From Otatea glauca (Eukaryota; Streptophyta; Magnoliopsida; Poales; Poaceae): a stretch of DNA of 64,000 nt. Shown in pieces: positions 12,101 to 23,730 of this stretch. Where the stretch lies: NCBI GenBank assembly GCA_036346275.1, contig CM070725.1:34844104-34908103 (forward strand), in the 5' to 3' direction. A model generated the notes under the pieces. The model searched no databases and was not told where the DNA came from. It saw nothing but the letters and a program-made list of their open reading frames with translations. Each line of letters opens with the position of its first letter. Within the stretch, counting starts at the first letter, position 1. The position numbers were made by a program, and so were the translations under genes.

Positions 12101-15100
12101 TGTGATAGTTGGGTGCCACAAATGGAATGGTGGTCACTGGGACATACCATCCGTACTGATCTGAGAGTAATTGAGTTGGGGGCTTATGACGGTATTTTAT
12201 GTATGGACTGGTTAAAAGCACACAGCCCAATGTTATGCAACTGGCAAGAAAAGGTTATAGAATTTGATCACCTTGGAAAGAAGATACAACTGCAAGGGGT
12301 GAGAAATGCGGAACTGACTGGATTGAAACCATTGTCGCTGGACCAACTAGAAATGTGGTGGAAAGGCAACGATATATGGGCTATGGCCATGTTGGAACCT
12401 GAGCAGTTGAACTCCGAAGATCCAATTCCAGCCGAAATACTGGCTGTGATCAAACAATATGAGGCAGTGTTCAATGAGCTAAAGGGGCTTCCACCAAGGA
12501 GGGACTATGACCATGACATCCCCTGATCCACGGATCCACTCCGGTAAACTCGAGGCCATATCGATATTCTCCGTTGCATAAAAATGAGATTGAACGACAA
12601 GTAACCGAGATGCTTTCTGCGGGAATCATCAAACCTAGTGTTAGTCCATTTGCTTCTCCCGTGCTCCTAGTACAGAAGAAAGATGGCACATGGAGGTTTT
12701 GTGTGGACTATCGCCGACTTAATGACTTGACCATCAAGAACAAATTTCCGATGCCGGTGATTGACAAGCTACTTGATGAGTTAGCCCGCACCAAGTATTT
12801 TTCTAAACTAGATTTGAGACCCAGATATCACCAGATTTGCATGAAAGAGGATGAAATTAAAACTGCCTTCAAAACACACCATGGACACTATCAATTTAGA
12901 GTAATGCCTTTTGGTCTGACAAACACGCCGGCGACTTTCCAATGCATCATGAACTCTATTCTAACACCATATCTCTGGAAGTTTGTGTTAGTCTTTATAG
13001 ATGACATATTGGTGTACAACCCAAATCTTGAGTCCCATGCGAAGCATCTGGCAACTGTGCTACAAACCCTGAAGGCACAACAATTTTATATAAAAAGGTC
13101 GAAATGCATGTTTGCTCAGAGGAAACTAGAATACTTGGGTCATCTGATTTCAGATGAAGGTGTGGCAACTAATCCCCAGAAGACTCAGGCAATGATGGAG
13201 TGGCCTAGACCAACCAATGTGACCGAACTGCGTGGCTTCCTCGGGTTGACAGGATACTACCGAAAGTTTGTTAAAAATTATGGAGTGTTAGCTAGACCAT
13301 TAACTAATTTGCTGAAGAAAAGGGCTTTCGATTGGGATGAACAGGTGAGGAGGCGTTTATTCATTTGAAGACGGCTATGTCATCTACTCCTGTGCTCAAG
13401 CTACCCGATTTCAATTAGGGCTTTGAGATTGAGACGGATGCTTGTGATCAGGGTGTGGGAGCGGTTCTTTTGCAAAACAGACATCCAGTAGCCTTCTTCA
13501 GTAAAGCCTTGAGAGTCGCACACCAAGGATTGTCAATTTATGAAAAGGAGTTTTTGGCATTGATGCTTGCAGTAGAAAGATGGAGACCTTATTTGCAATG
13601 TCGAGAATTCACATACGAACTGATCATCGAAGCCTCAGCTATCTAAATGAGCAACAACTGCAATCTGAGATGCAACGCAAGGCAATGACACGGTTGATGG
13701 GACTACAATTCCGAGTTCTATATAAAAAGGGAAAAGAAAATGTCGTGGCGGATGCTTTATCCCGGGCTGGACCGTTGAAGTTAATGCAGGCAATGTCAGA
13801 AGTACAATCCTTATGGATCCAGGAAGTAGTGAACTCTTATGCTACAGATAGAACAGCCCAACAGCAGTTAACTCAACTAACTGTTCACAGTCCAAATGAA
13901 AAGGGGTATGAATTACAACAGAGACTAATCCAGAAGCAAGGGAGGATATGGATTGGTGAAAATTCCGCACTTCAAACCAAGTTGGTGGCAGCTTTTCATT
14001 CAAGTGCTATTGGAGGGCATTCTGACATTCATGCCACTTATCAAAGGCTTAAAAAAATGTTTTGCTAGGATGGTATGAAACAAGCAGTGGAGAATTTCGT
14101 GAAACAATGAGTGTGCCAATTTGCGAAAGGGGAAAGGGCGAAACTAGCTGGGCTGCTGCAACCTCTACCTATTCCAGCCTCGGCATGTCAGGATTTGACG
14201 ATGAATTTCATCGAAGGGCTACCCATGTCGGAGGGCTACAACGTCATCATGGTGATTGTTGACCGCTTCTCTAAATATGCACATTTCCTTGCTCTTAAGC
14301 ATCCATACACTGCTCAAACCGTTGCAAGACTGTTTCTGGAACAAATTGTCAAATTGCATGGGATACCGAGGTCCATCACGTCAGACAGGGACAAAGTGTT
14401 CACTAGCACATTCTGGCACGAATTGTTTCAAGCTTTGGACACAAAATTGCAGTTTAGTACATCCTACCACCCACAAACCGATAGTTAGAGCGAACGGGTG
14501 AACCAGTGTTTGGAGCGAACGGGTGAACCAGTGTTTGGAAATGTACTTACAATGTACTGTACATGCCTCATCGGGGAAATGGAAGAGATGGTTGGCTCTC
14601 GCGGAATTATGGTATAATACGAGTTTCCATTCGTCTCTGGGATGCTCTTCCTTCAAGGCTCTGTATGGGGTGGAACCAAGCTTCGACGCTGAGCCCCAGA
14701 CAGACGGCGGTGGAACTGAGGAAGTGAAGGATATCATACAAAACCAAGAAAGATATAATGAGTTATTCAAGCAATAGCTAGCTCGGGCTCAGAATCGGAT
14801 AAAGATTCAAGCGGATAAGAATAGACAAGAACAGCAATTCCAAGTGGGAGAAAAAGTATTGCTCAAATTGCAGCCATATGCTCAGTCATCGCTAGTGAAT
14901 AGACCAGTGTTATTAAGTCATCGCCTAGGCGACGCCTAGCCGCCGCCTAGGCGTCCCAGCACCGAAGGAAGCCCGCCATGGTAGCTCGCCTCGCTTGGCT
15001 CTGGTCTACGTCACCCACTTGACCACACCGCCGTCTGCTCCAGCCATCGCTGCTCTGCATTGCGCCGCCGCCGCCGCCGCCATCCACCGCGGAAGACCGG

Positions 15101-16729
15101 ACAAGTTCCAGCAACAAATCTACGCCCGATCCGCTCCTCCGCGCGCCTCCTCGCCGGGTCTGTGCCTCCAAGGTCACTAGCACCTCCGTCGCCTCCAGAT
15201 CTGCGCTGGATCCGCTCCTCCGCTCGTCTCCGTGCCAGATCTGCTCCTCTGAGGTCACCAGTTACTTCTCCGACGCTAGATCCGGGCTCATCGGCACTGG
15301 ATCCGCGTTGCCTCCAGTCAGGCTTCACCGACACCTCTGCTCCATCACCGACATCGGTTGCAAGGTTGAGGTGAGGTCGAGATGGGGGAGGCGACAGGGA
15401 AGCTCGATCGGGGAGATGGGGGAGGCGACAGGGGAGACGATGGGGGAGGTGACAGGGGAGCTCGATCGGGGAGGCGACGGGGGACCTCAACGGGGGAGGC
15501 GACAAGGGAGGAGCTCGATGGGGGAGAGATGGACGCGCAACGGGGGAGGCGACAGGGGAGGAGCTCGATGTGGGAGAAAGGTGGACGCGATACTGAGGCG
15601 ACGGGGGAGCTCAATGTTATATATATATTAGTCGCCTAATCCTCGCCTAGGCATCCAGGCGCCCCGGAGGCGACTCGCCTCGCCGGGGCGCCGTGATAAC
15701 CATGGAACAGACCTTTTCCAAAGCTAGCCAATAAGTTTTATGGTCCATACAAGGTGTTGGAGAAAATTGGACCAGCAGCTTATCATTTGAATCTACCGTT
15801 GAAAGTCACATTCACCCTGTATTCCATGTTTCCCAATTGAAGCCGTTCAAGCCAGATTTTTCTCATGTGTTCATCGAGCTACCGAAATTGGAGTCGGATG
15901 TAAGCTCCACCGAACCAGAGGCAATTCTGGAGAGAAGATTGGTGAAGAAAGGGAATGTCGCAGTAACGCAAGGTTTAATCAAGTGGACCGGAATACCAGC
16001 GCGACTTGGGAAGATCTCAACGTTCTGCGCAAGCAATTTCCAATGGCGGTTGCTTGGGGTCAAGCAACATCTACAGGGGGGAGGTGATGTAACGAACGGT
16101 ATAGATTAGTTGAGTCGTTATGAGCATCGGACTGTGGAAATGGTGAACAGTAATTACCGGCAAGAGCTGTAGCTGTAAGTTGTCATTTTCATCTGATTCA
16201 GGCTGTAACAGGTTAAAAGTTGGTTACAGGTAATTAGTTGACGCAGAGAGGCGGGAGTATAAGAGGCTTGTGATCTGGATGTAAAGGACTATGGAAAAAT
16301 CTATGAAATGAGATTCGCTTGTTCTTGGTTTTCTTTCTGCATCCCCTTTCTTCTTCCTGCGGAAACTCTGAATCTCGAGTGTTCAGGCTTGCTCTCACGC
16401 CCTAGCGACATTGGAGGCAAAGGGACGTTACACACACCCCACCCACCCACCCCCCCCCCCGGGGCGGGGCGAAAAAACCAGCAGATTCGCGCCAATCTGA
16501 CCTGAATACCGCAACCCTAAGCAAGCTCCTCCCGCTGCAACAACGCTAAGGACCATAACCCGCGCCCACGACTCAACCACGCCACTGCAGCGGCGGCTAA
16601 AAACCACCGCGGAAACGAGTAGATTCGCGCGGAGCCGCACAGATCAGGAGGCGGGCGGCGTACCTTGCTGGTGGGCTCCACCTCGATCTCAAAGCTGGAG
16701 CCCTTGAGGGTTTTGACGGAGACCTTCAT
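6171..16729 (-). CDS. RAD23: RAD23-type ubiquitin receptor / DNA repair protein (11 exons, 390 aa)
   Basis: Minus-strand exons: 16729-16664, 9171-9010, 8806-8756, 8278-8214, 7889-7830, 7691-7514, 7160-7011, 6933-6820, 6732-6623, 6535-6457, 6308-6171. All introns are GT-AG and phases agree, giving 390 codons plus TAA, a normal RAD23 length. Domains: N-terminal ubiquitin-like domain (1-76, split by intron 1 after residue 22), Ala/Pro/Ser linker, UBA1 (about 155-195), XPC-binding/STI1 region (about 257-315, NPQIL repeats), UBA2 (about 338-377) and an acidic-proline tail. RAD23 proteins dock on the proteasome through the UBL, bind ubiquitin chains through the UBAs and stabilise XPC/RAD4 in nucleotide excision repair. 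The UBL (VYPADQQMLIHQGNVLKND) looks closer to the Arabidopsis RAD23C/D type than to A/B. Intron 1 is 7,492 bp because of a gypsy insertion; no coding residue is lost. Confidence 0.95.
10178..10526 (+). repeat. gypsy 5' LTR (349 bp)
   Basis: Begins TGTAACGAACGG and ends GATGTTACA, so the termini are TGTAAC...GTTACA. It is followed two bases later by the primer binding site. It differs from the 3' LTR by about 17 substitutions and a 4-bp indel near its start. Confidence 0.93.
10529..10540 (+). promoter_or_regulatory. primer binding site (initiator Met tRNA type)
   Basis: TGGTATCAGATT just inside the 5' LTR matches the usual TGGTATCAGA complement of plant initiator methionine tRNA. Confidence 0.8.
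14488..14537 (+). repeat. 25-bp tandem duplication in gypsy integrase
   Basis: A 25-bp unit starting GAGCGAACGGGTGAACC occurs twice back to back just after the YHPQTDS motif. Because 25 is not a multiple of three, the duplication shifts the integrase frame. Confidence 0.9.
14906..15705. mobile_element. hAT-type MITE of the CCTAGGCG family (800 bp)
   Basis: The insertion splits the gypsy pol region. It is flanked by AATAGACC (14898-14905) and AACAGACC (15706-15713), an 8-bp target duplication with one mismatch, as expected for hAT elements. The ends resemble one another as imperfect inverted repeats (AGTGTTATTAAG against CCATGGTTATCA read inward). Near both ends lie clusters of CGCCTAGGCG-type palindromes. 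The interior is very GC- and purine-rich with G-rich imperfect repeats (15370-15600). Long frames in both directions here are composition artefacts. A related element lies at 50282-50697. Confidence 0.8.
16074..16087 (+). promoter_or_regulatory. gypsy polypurine tract
   Basis: The purine run CAGGGGGGAGGTGA immediately precedes the 3' LTR and would prime plus-strand synthesis. Confidence 0.75.
16088..16432 (+). repeat. gypsy 3' LTR (345 bp)
   Basis: Runs from TGTAACGAACGG to GACGTTACA and matches the 5' LTR over its whole length. It is followed by a C-rich stretch of RAD23 intron 1 containing a long C run at about 16450-16461. Confidence 0.93.
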
Positions 16730-16810
16730 CGCTTCGCCGCCCGCCGCGTCTCCCTCGCGCAGCCTTCGGCGTCGAGTCGAACGAGGGTTCGGAGAGGAGC
16801 GGGGAAGGGG

Positions 16811-16844
16811 AAAGAAGAAGAAGAAGAAGAAGAAGAAGAAGAAA
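16811..16844 (-). repeat. AAG/CTT microsatellite in the probable RAD23 5' UTR
   Basis: About eleven AAG units on the plus strand read as CTT on the RAD23 sense strand, starting about 80 bp upstream of the start codon. Pyrimidine-rich CTT runs are common in plant 5' leaders. The RAD23 transcription start probably lies in 16800-17000; I see no convincing TATA box. Confidence 0.65.
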
Positions 16845-16999
16845 GTGAAGAGGGGTGGTGTAGAAAATAATATTAAGGGGGCGATGTGAGAAGAGATCTC
16901 TTTTTTCTGTTTCTTTGGTACTTTTGCGACCTGGACCCTTCGGGTTGGGGCAATTTGTGCAAAGGTCCCCGCTTAGGGATTCTTGTAGGAGAAGCTTCT

Positions 17000-19219
17000 A
17001 ACGTTTAGAAGCCCAGTGTAACGTGACGTTTTGTTATTTGGATTTTGGAGAAGGGAAAAAAAATACTTTTCAGTTACTGTTTATGACAAAGAAAGCCATT
17101 TTCCATTTATAAACATGTGAAGAAGAAAACGCTACCTATAGCTCACAAAAAAAATTAATATCGGTCTCGATAACCTTATCATCTATGGCAATGAGCACGT
17201 GAATCAGCGCAGACAACTTACTTTGTAGCTCGAAGTAATATCTTTTTAACAGCGACATGAAATTACTGCCCTCCGAACGAACGGTAAAAATAGTTCACCA
17301 AGTGTTGTCGTCCAATGTGGATATGTAAAAGCAAAGTTTGTATGGAACAGGGTTCCTATATAGTCACTACGGTGACGGTAACTTAATCAATTACACTGTC
17401 AATACTGTTGGATCAAAGCGACGTAAGATTCAGCTTGCTACAGAATATCACTACAATAGTCACTATAGTACTTGAAAGATTAGATTCATCGCTTTTTTAT
17501 ACCACGGTCGATTTACAACAACTAAAGTTACACTAAATTGGATCTCTTTCCATGGTCTCACTACCATAGTTCAAAATTCTAGCAAAATTTCATTCGAGAT
17601 TTCGGATTTCGATCGGGGACGAGATTCAAAACCTGGTCAGATAAAAAAAATTAAATTGCTACAGTATTCGCCGAAATCTCAGGTATTTTAACCGGATTTT
17701 ACTTTTAAGGACCAAATTTGACCGAGTTATGTTAATAACCCTTAAGAATGTCATCTTCCATAAAAATTTGTTGAAAAACCAAATGTTTAAGATGTTTTAT
17801 AAAAATAGCAGAAATACTGTCAGATTTTTATAAAATTGTACAAGTTTTATCATATTCTAAAATATTTATGGTACTATCATACATAAAATTTCTAAAAGAA
17901 TTGAATTTCATTTGTTATATTTAAAAATTCAAAAACAGAATAAACATAACTGAGACACTAACTGTGTCAGAATTTTATAAATTCGTTCGAGTGTGCTCAT
18001 GATCCAAAATTTTTAGGAGATCTTAATAATTTTCTCAAAACCATTCTAAAAAAGTTTCAAAAATTGTAAACTTGTTTTGGTTGCTCAATCAAATCTATGG
18101 ATGCAATACATACACCAACGAATGCTTTTATTAGGACAGTAGCACTGTCATAATTTTTAAAAATTCTCAAGCTTTATAATCATCTAACAATTTTATTAAA
18201 AAATTATTGATGTATCAGAACCATCCACAAAAAATTTCAAAATTTTCTAATGTTTTTTGAACCATTTTTTATTCGGTTGAAATTTGGCGGTCAGCCTTCA
18301 ATAGCACTGTCCGAATTTTTGAAAATTCCTTAGGATTGATAATCATCTAAAAATTTTATAGGAATACTATTGGTGCGTCATAACCATACAAAACAATTTT
18401 CAAAATTTTCTAACATGGTTTGCACTATTTTTCATTCGGTTGAAATTTGTCGGTCAGCCTTTTATCAAGACAGTAGTACTGTCAGAATTTTTAAAAATTC
18501 CTCACACTTGATCATCATCTAAAATTTTTATGGGAACATTATTGATATGTCATGACCATTCACAAATTTTTTTGTTTCAACTATTTTTTCACTCGGTTGA
18601 ATTTTACCGAGATTTCTTAATTAATTTCGGTCGAAATTTCGGAAATTTCGTTTCAAAATTTTCGGATTTCAAATTTGTTTTTTGAATTTTGACATATTTT
18701 ATCTGAAATTCCGAGATTTCGCCAAAATTCTAAATTTCGCCCAACAAGATGTGAACAAAAAATAAAATTTCAAATCCTGCTCCCTACTTCATCTCTAGGG
18801 GCAGTCAACGAGGTAACCATGCATGCGTCGCTTGTGCCTTGCTTTTCTCAAAACGGCTAAAGAACCTAAATGAGCACACCACCAAGCAAAGCGGGGCAAG
18901 CTACTGAATCTATGATAGGCAAACGGCAATACGTTTTTTTTTTCTGACACAAAAATTCGGATTCCATAACCAGAGAATAAACTTCTTAAAGCAGAAAAAA
19001 GAAACAAAGTGCCATTGTACGTAGTGCATTTCAAGAAAATATGTTTCACTCAAGCCACTGCTCCCATTATTCTTTAGTGTGTGGTTTAACTAGACCCAGG
19101 ACTCTAAATATATAGAGAGAGAAAACATATAGTTCAGAATTGAAATAATCTGTTGGCACTTCTAGCAATTACTCATTGCAACGCACAGGTACATAGATTT
19201 CAAAATAGCAAATTGGAGC
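17000..19219. repeat. intergenic AT-rich DNA with about 160-bp degenerate tandem repeats (17940-18610)
   Basis: No gene is recognisable. From about 17940 to 18610 a unit of roughly 157-163 bp recurs four to five times. Each copy has an ACTGTCAGAATTTTT-like block, an ATCATCTAAAAATTTTA block and a CACTATTTTTCATTCGGTTG block; CGGTTGAA starts fall at 18274, 18437 and 18594. The array is bracketed by runs rich in GAAATTTCGG and CGAGATTTCG (17590-17640 and 18600-18740). It is probably a decayed transposon, but I cannot assign a family. Confidence 0.6.
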
Positions 19220-21916
19220 TTACGAAGAGCTCGATCCAATTCTCTTAAACTCAGGCATCAAACCTATCATAAAAGGGGTCAACTGCTCCAGAACACCAAA
19301 CTCAGAGAAGCCATTGCATCTCGTCAAGCTAGCTCCATCGGCAGAGGAGCCCAACAACAAAGAAAAACAACACCACTCACTACTCAGATACTGTAACATC
19401 TCAAAATTGGAGTTTTGGATTGTTTGATTTTGAAAATGAACCATTTGCATTCTTCCCATATTAATCAAAGATTAATTTGAATTTCCTATTAATGAAAGGA
19501 TTTAATCCGACTAAACCATACATCAAACAAAAGATTTGGGTTTCTTATGTTCCAAGGAATTTTTCGTGTTTTTTCTTAATTTATTTAATATTTATTTGAA
19601 TTTTTGAAAATTTCTTAAATCAAAAAATGTTTTATTTCTTTAAAACCCACCTCAGGCCAAATCCTCTCTATCCTGTTTCTATTCTCCCTTACGGCCCATT
19701 CCTATTCCTCTCTCGGTCCAGCTCGCACCGTTTTGCCTCGGCCCGCTTGCGCTTAGCCTGGCCTGGCCTGCTCTGCTCGCTCGCAGCCCAGTCGACCTAG
19801 CCGCGCGCGCCCATAGCCACCCGCGTAACCCTAGCCGCCGTCGCGTCGAAACCGCGTCTGTCGCTACTCTCGGAGTTCGGGCCATACCCGCCTCCCGAGG
19901 CTATTTAAGGCGTCGTCACACCCCGTTCGAGGTTCCCCGTCGCGCACCGCTTCTTTTGCCCCACCTCTTGCTGCCCGAGCCACCGCCATCGTCAAGAAAA
20001 TGCTCACCGAAATTGCGCTGCCATATCCGAGTGCTTCTCCACCGTTGTTCGGTCGCTCCGGTCAATCTCCGCCGTCCTCGCCTATCTCTTGGTGTTGCCC
20101 GCGTCGCCCTCTTATGGATTCCCGTGGTAATGCGCTCGGTCAAGTTTAGTTTCGTCGTAACCCGTGCCTTCTTCCTTTCATCTGGCGAGGTAGCACCGCC
20201 GCTCACCATCATTCCTCTTCGCCAAACCCTGGCCGCCCGATCGTCAGCGTGCGCTTCGAATCTTGCCATGCCATTACCGATCGTCGCGATGCTTCTCTGC
20301 CATCCAATCCAGCCGTGCCGTTAGATGCGCGACATGCGACCAGCCCGCGTTAGCGCCTCGTCAGCCGCCACATCAGCCCTAGCGCTATTCCCGTGAACCC
20401 GGTCCACCGTGGATGGAGCTAAATCCATGGACATGGTCTATAGACTAGGGGCCACATGTTAGCCTAATAAGCTTTTTTCCTATTTATTTTAATTTCTAAA
20501 AATTCCTGGTGACGTCAACAGTGACGCAATAAATCTGTTTTCCTTTAGAAAAATAAATCAGAAAATTCGGTTTTTCTTTTTTCAGCCTTTTTCCCTGAAT
20601 TAAATATTTCGAAGGCCCGTTCTCTCTCATACAAACTCCGATTAAGGCAATTCAAATTTTTAAATTTTTCTAAAATAAAGCTCTACCCTCTAGAGCCATT
20701 TATTTTTAATTTTAAGCTTGTTTGAGTCTCTGTTTAGTATTTATTTAGGTTCGTTGCTTTCTTTTCTAGTAGATGCTAATTCTGAGAGAGCGAATAGAGA
20801 ATTCGAAGACCAAGACACAGCAATAGATCAGCAAGTCAAGTCGTAACCTTTGATCATGTTGACTCTATGTTTGCAAAAGTACTCTGTTTTATACAATTGT
20901 ATGATATTTGTGTATCAATGATTAGTGTTGGGAATAGCTATATACCTAGTTGACATTATGCCACCTTGAATATTAGATTGCTATGTATCCATTGTTAACC
21001 CTAGGTTGGAATATTATTAGTTGGATATGATCATATTACCAACATTGGGTTATCATAGCTATACTTCGACATGCTTAGTTATACGATGGGATTCATATCA
21101 CATGTTGAATAATGTTAATCTTGACTTAATGAGATATTGAATTGTGGCCGATATCCACTGTTGTAAAATTTGTTGTACCATGGCAGGGTTTGCCATTGGT
21201 CTTGGTTGAACAAAATTGTTTTCCCTTGAATAAGTGATTGTATAGTAAAGGAGGTGCCATTGGCATATTTGGGATGTGGATGCCTTGCATGAGACAACTT
21301 AAGAACTTAATCTTGTACGCCATTGAGTACTGTCAATTGGTGGTGTGGGTTCCGGGATTGACGAGTAGATTCACATGGCTTAAGAGGGGGCCCTGAGGAG
21401 CGAAACCTTAGTGAGCAGTACCGAGTTTAGACATGGTATTGTAAAGACTTTGTCATGATCTCTCTGCCGACACACCAAAAGAAGTGTATTAATTTGGAGT
21501 CAAAAGGAGATAATCATGTCTTGTGGGTAAAGCAGTACAACCTCTGCAGAGTGTAAAACTATTTGAATATCCATGTCCGCGGTCATAGACATGTCCGGGA
21601 ATTTCGCATGAGATATAGAGTGTTTCATGAAATGTTGGAAGGTGTTATTGATGGGATGTGAACGTAGAGTTCACTATTGTTTTGTTGTCTAAAGTTATAT
21701 TGTTGAATTTAGTAATCTGATAATTGTTTTAGATGGTGTAGGGTGATGCCTCACCATTTTGTTCCTGTTATCTATCATTGATTTACCAGCTATTTATTCT
21801 CTTTTCATAAATATGATTTCAATCTATTTACTGTACTTCAATTCAAGTTATTGCTTTCTGCAAAAGAACCATATGTCTACCCTTTGTCAAGCCTTCGTGA
21901 ATATATTGCATCATTC

Positions 21917-23730
21917 TGAAGGATCTAGTTGGCCTAGAGGGGGGTGAATAGGCGAATTTTACTAATTTGACTTCTTCAAAACAATTCACAATTCTTTATG
22001 AGAGAAAAGCACAGAACAGAAGTAAAAACAAACAATGATTACAGCGAAAGCAATAAAGATAAATAGAGCACAAAAGAGACAGAGATTTATCCCGTGGTTC
22101 AGAGCCGCACTCCTAATCCATGTTGAAGCACTTCTTTCGAAGTATTGCCTCTCCAAAACTAGTCGCAGTAGCTCCGGTGATCACTCAGATAACTCTTTCA
22201 CTACTCCAGTAAGGTGAGTTCCAAACCTCTCACAATCACATTGGCCTTCCACAATCACCTTTGGACAGGTCGCACTGTTCACTTTCTCCAAGCTGTCTAG
22301 GATCACTAAGACTCAAGAGTAATAAACTTTGCACAAGTTCTGTCTCTTGGTTCACTTCACAACTCACACAGCTAGACTTTGGCTTGGAGCTAAAACACTT
22401 AAAGATGTTTGAGAATTTTTGGTTTGAAGGTGAAGCACAGACTCCTTTTGAGAATGAGAGCTATTTTCAATGCTAAAATGTGAAAGAGTTCAATCTATGT
22501 ATTGGTAGATGGCTCAAGAAATGCTTATATAGCCATTTGGAATGAATATAGCCGTTACACCTGCTACAGTAGCCGTTGGACGTGTCAGGTGTCAGAAATA
22601 TCAGAAAAGTACACGTACAACGGACTAAGTAACAGTGCCTAGCGATACTGGACATGTGTATGACGGACCAAATTTGAATATTTATGACAGACCAAATAAT
22701 TTGGTCCGTAGTACATAGGCTTTACATATAGAGTTTGGTCCGCCGCACAACTGAGAAAGATACATGTACGTCGGACCAAGAATTTGGTCCGTTGTGCATG
22801 GGTTTTTCAAAGAGACACATGTATGTCGAACCAAATGTTTTGGTCCGTCATGCATGGAGATTTAAAGATTAGTAGCCAAAGACCCTTTTTCAACAGAGAT
22901 AAGTTTTATCCAAGCGATTTACTTTAGCAACGGACTAAAATTTTAAGCAAGAATGTTTGGTCCGTTGTCAAAGTAAAATCCTTTTGAATGATAAAGAATA
23001 TCTATTTAAGGTTTCAATAAATAGGACTTCAAAGTTTGGTCCGACCAAATGTTTATGAACTGAATGAGTGCCGGACCAAAATATTTGGTCTGCTGTAAAC
23101 GGAAAACGGAGAACATTTTGGTCCGTCACGGAGAAGAGACTATAACATGTATGCCGGACCAAATAATTTGGTCCGTTATACATAGGCAATCCCTTGGCTA
23201 TCAGATGATTTTTCAAGGAGGTTTTTACCAAGGATGAAGGAATATGAAAACAAGAGTTTTGGTCCTATGAGCAGGTATTCTGATGGGAATTTTGATGCAG
23301 AAGAGTTTCAAGATTGGACCAAAGAATCTTTTTGACTTCAAAAGAATATGCTGTGTATGCAACTGACTAAAGAAAAGGATAGCTGAAATTTGGTCTGTTG
23401 TATACTAAAAAAATATGATTAAAAGGTCAATATCAAGGTGTCTTTTGCCTCTAGAAATCTAGTTTTGTCTTTGCCTTATGATCCAATTCACTAGCTTGTG
23501 CAAAGTCCCTCTTTAGACAACCAAAAGAAAAACAATCCTAGCTATTTGACTTGAATCATCTCCCAAGTCACAAAATAGAAACTAAGCACCTTAATCTTGT
23601 TCGTCCAACTTGCTCCATCATTGACTCTAGCATATGTTCTTCAAAGCCTTTTAGTATTATTAACTTAGTCATCAATACCAAAACTATAATAAAACACAAT
23701 AATAAAATTGAGGGGGCCTAGATGCTATCA
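21917..23730 (-). repeat. SIRE-like copia solo LTR (1,814 bp) with perfect TSD
   Basis: Read on the minus strand the element runs from TGATAGCATCTAGG to CTAGATCCTTCA, with TG...CA ends and the CACCCCCCTCTAGG signature near its end, as in the LTR at 2722-5204. Both sides carry CATTC (21912-21916 and 23731-23735), a perfect 5-bp target duplication. No internal sequence remains, so this is a solo LTR inserted into the older gypsy LTR. Confidence 0.88.
22655..23185. repeat. array of GGACCAAA/TTTGGTCC palindromes in the solo LTR
   Basis: At least six dispersed copies of a palindrome of the form GGACCAAAtaaTTTGGTCC occur at spacings of about 45-100 bp (near 22687, 22776, 22830, 23072, 23110 and 23156), linked by ACATGTATG-like motifs. 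Each could form a short hairpin or bind a dimeric factor. Function is unknown. Confidence 0.7.

Larger units (their letters stand above)
10716..16080 (+). pseudogene. gypsy gag-pol polyprotein, interrupted
   Basis: Gag starts near 10716 and has stops near 11279 and 11297 where a VYKT-NEVG-DQF stretch is read. The protease motif DSGSSHSF lies near 11988-12011. RT covers about 12574-13350 with FCVDYRRLN, KLDL and the catalytic FIDD motif (near 12997-13008). RNase H follows (ETDACDQGVGAVL near 13430, then TDHRSLSYL and VVADALSR). Integrase shows a zinc-binding HHCC region with one stop (near 14060) and a catalytic domain with NFIEGLP, VDRFSKYAHF and SDRDKVFTS. An insertion (14906-15705) splits the C-terminal part, and a chromodomain-like end lies at about 15920-16070, frameshifted near 16000. 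Stops, frameshifts and the insertion make it inactive. Confidence 0.9.
10178..16432 (+). mobile_element. Ty3/gypsy chromodomain retrotransposon in RAD23 intron 1
   Basis: A full-length element of 6,255 bp lies antisense to RAD23. It has a 5' LTR (10178-10526), an initiator-Met-type PBS (from 10529), a gag-pol region in the order protease, RT, RNase H, integrase, chromodomain, a polypurine tract (16074-16087) and a 3' LTR (16088-16432). Pol order identifies Ty3/gypsy; the chromodomain and short LTRs suggest the Reina clade of chromoviruses. I count about 17 substitutions and one 4-bp indel between the LTRs, roughly 95% identity, so the insertion is not very recent. No clean 5-bp TSD is visible: the left flank is a C run and the right flank starts CACAC. 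Confidence 0.92.

Noticed and set aside
15011..15639. Several long Arg/Pro/Ser-rich frames on both strands
   Set aside because: They lie within the GC-rich MITE and reflect composition, with every frame open in both directions.
18795..19049. 84-codon minus-strand frame as a gene
   Set aside because: No motif, poor start context, and it lies downstream of the stop of the split frame; nothing supports coding.
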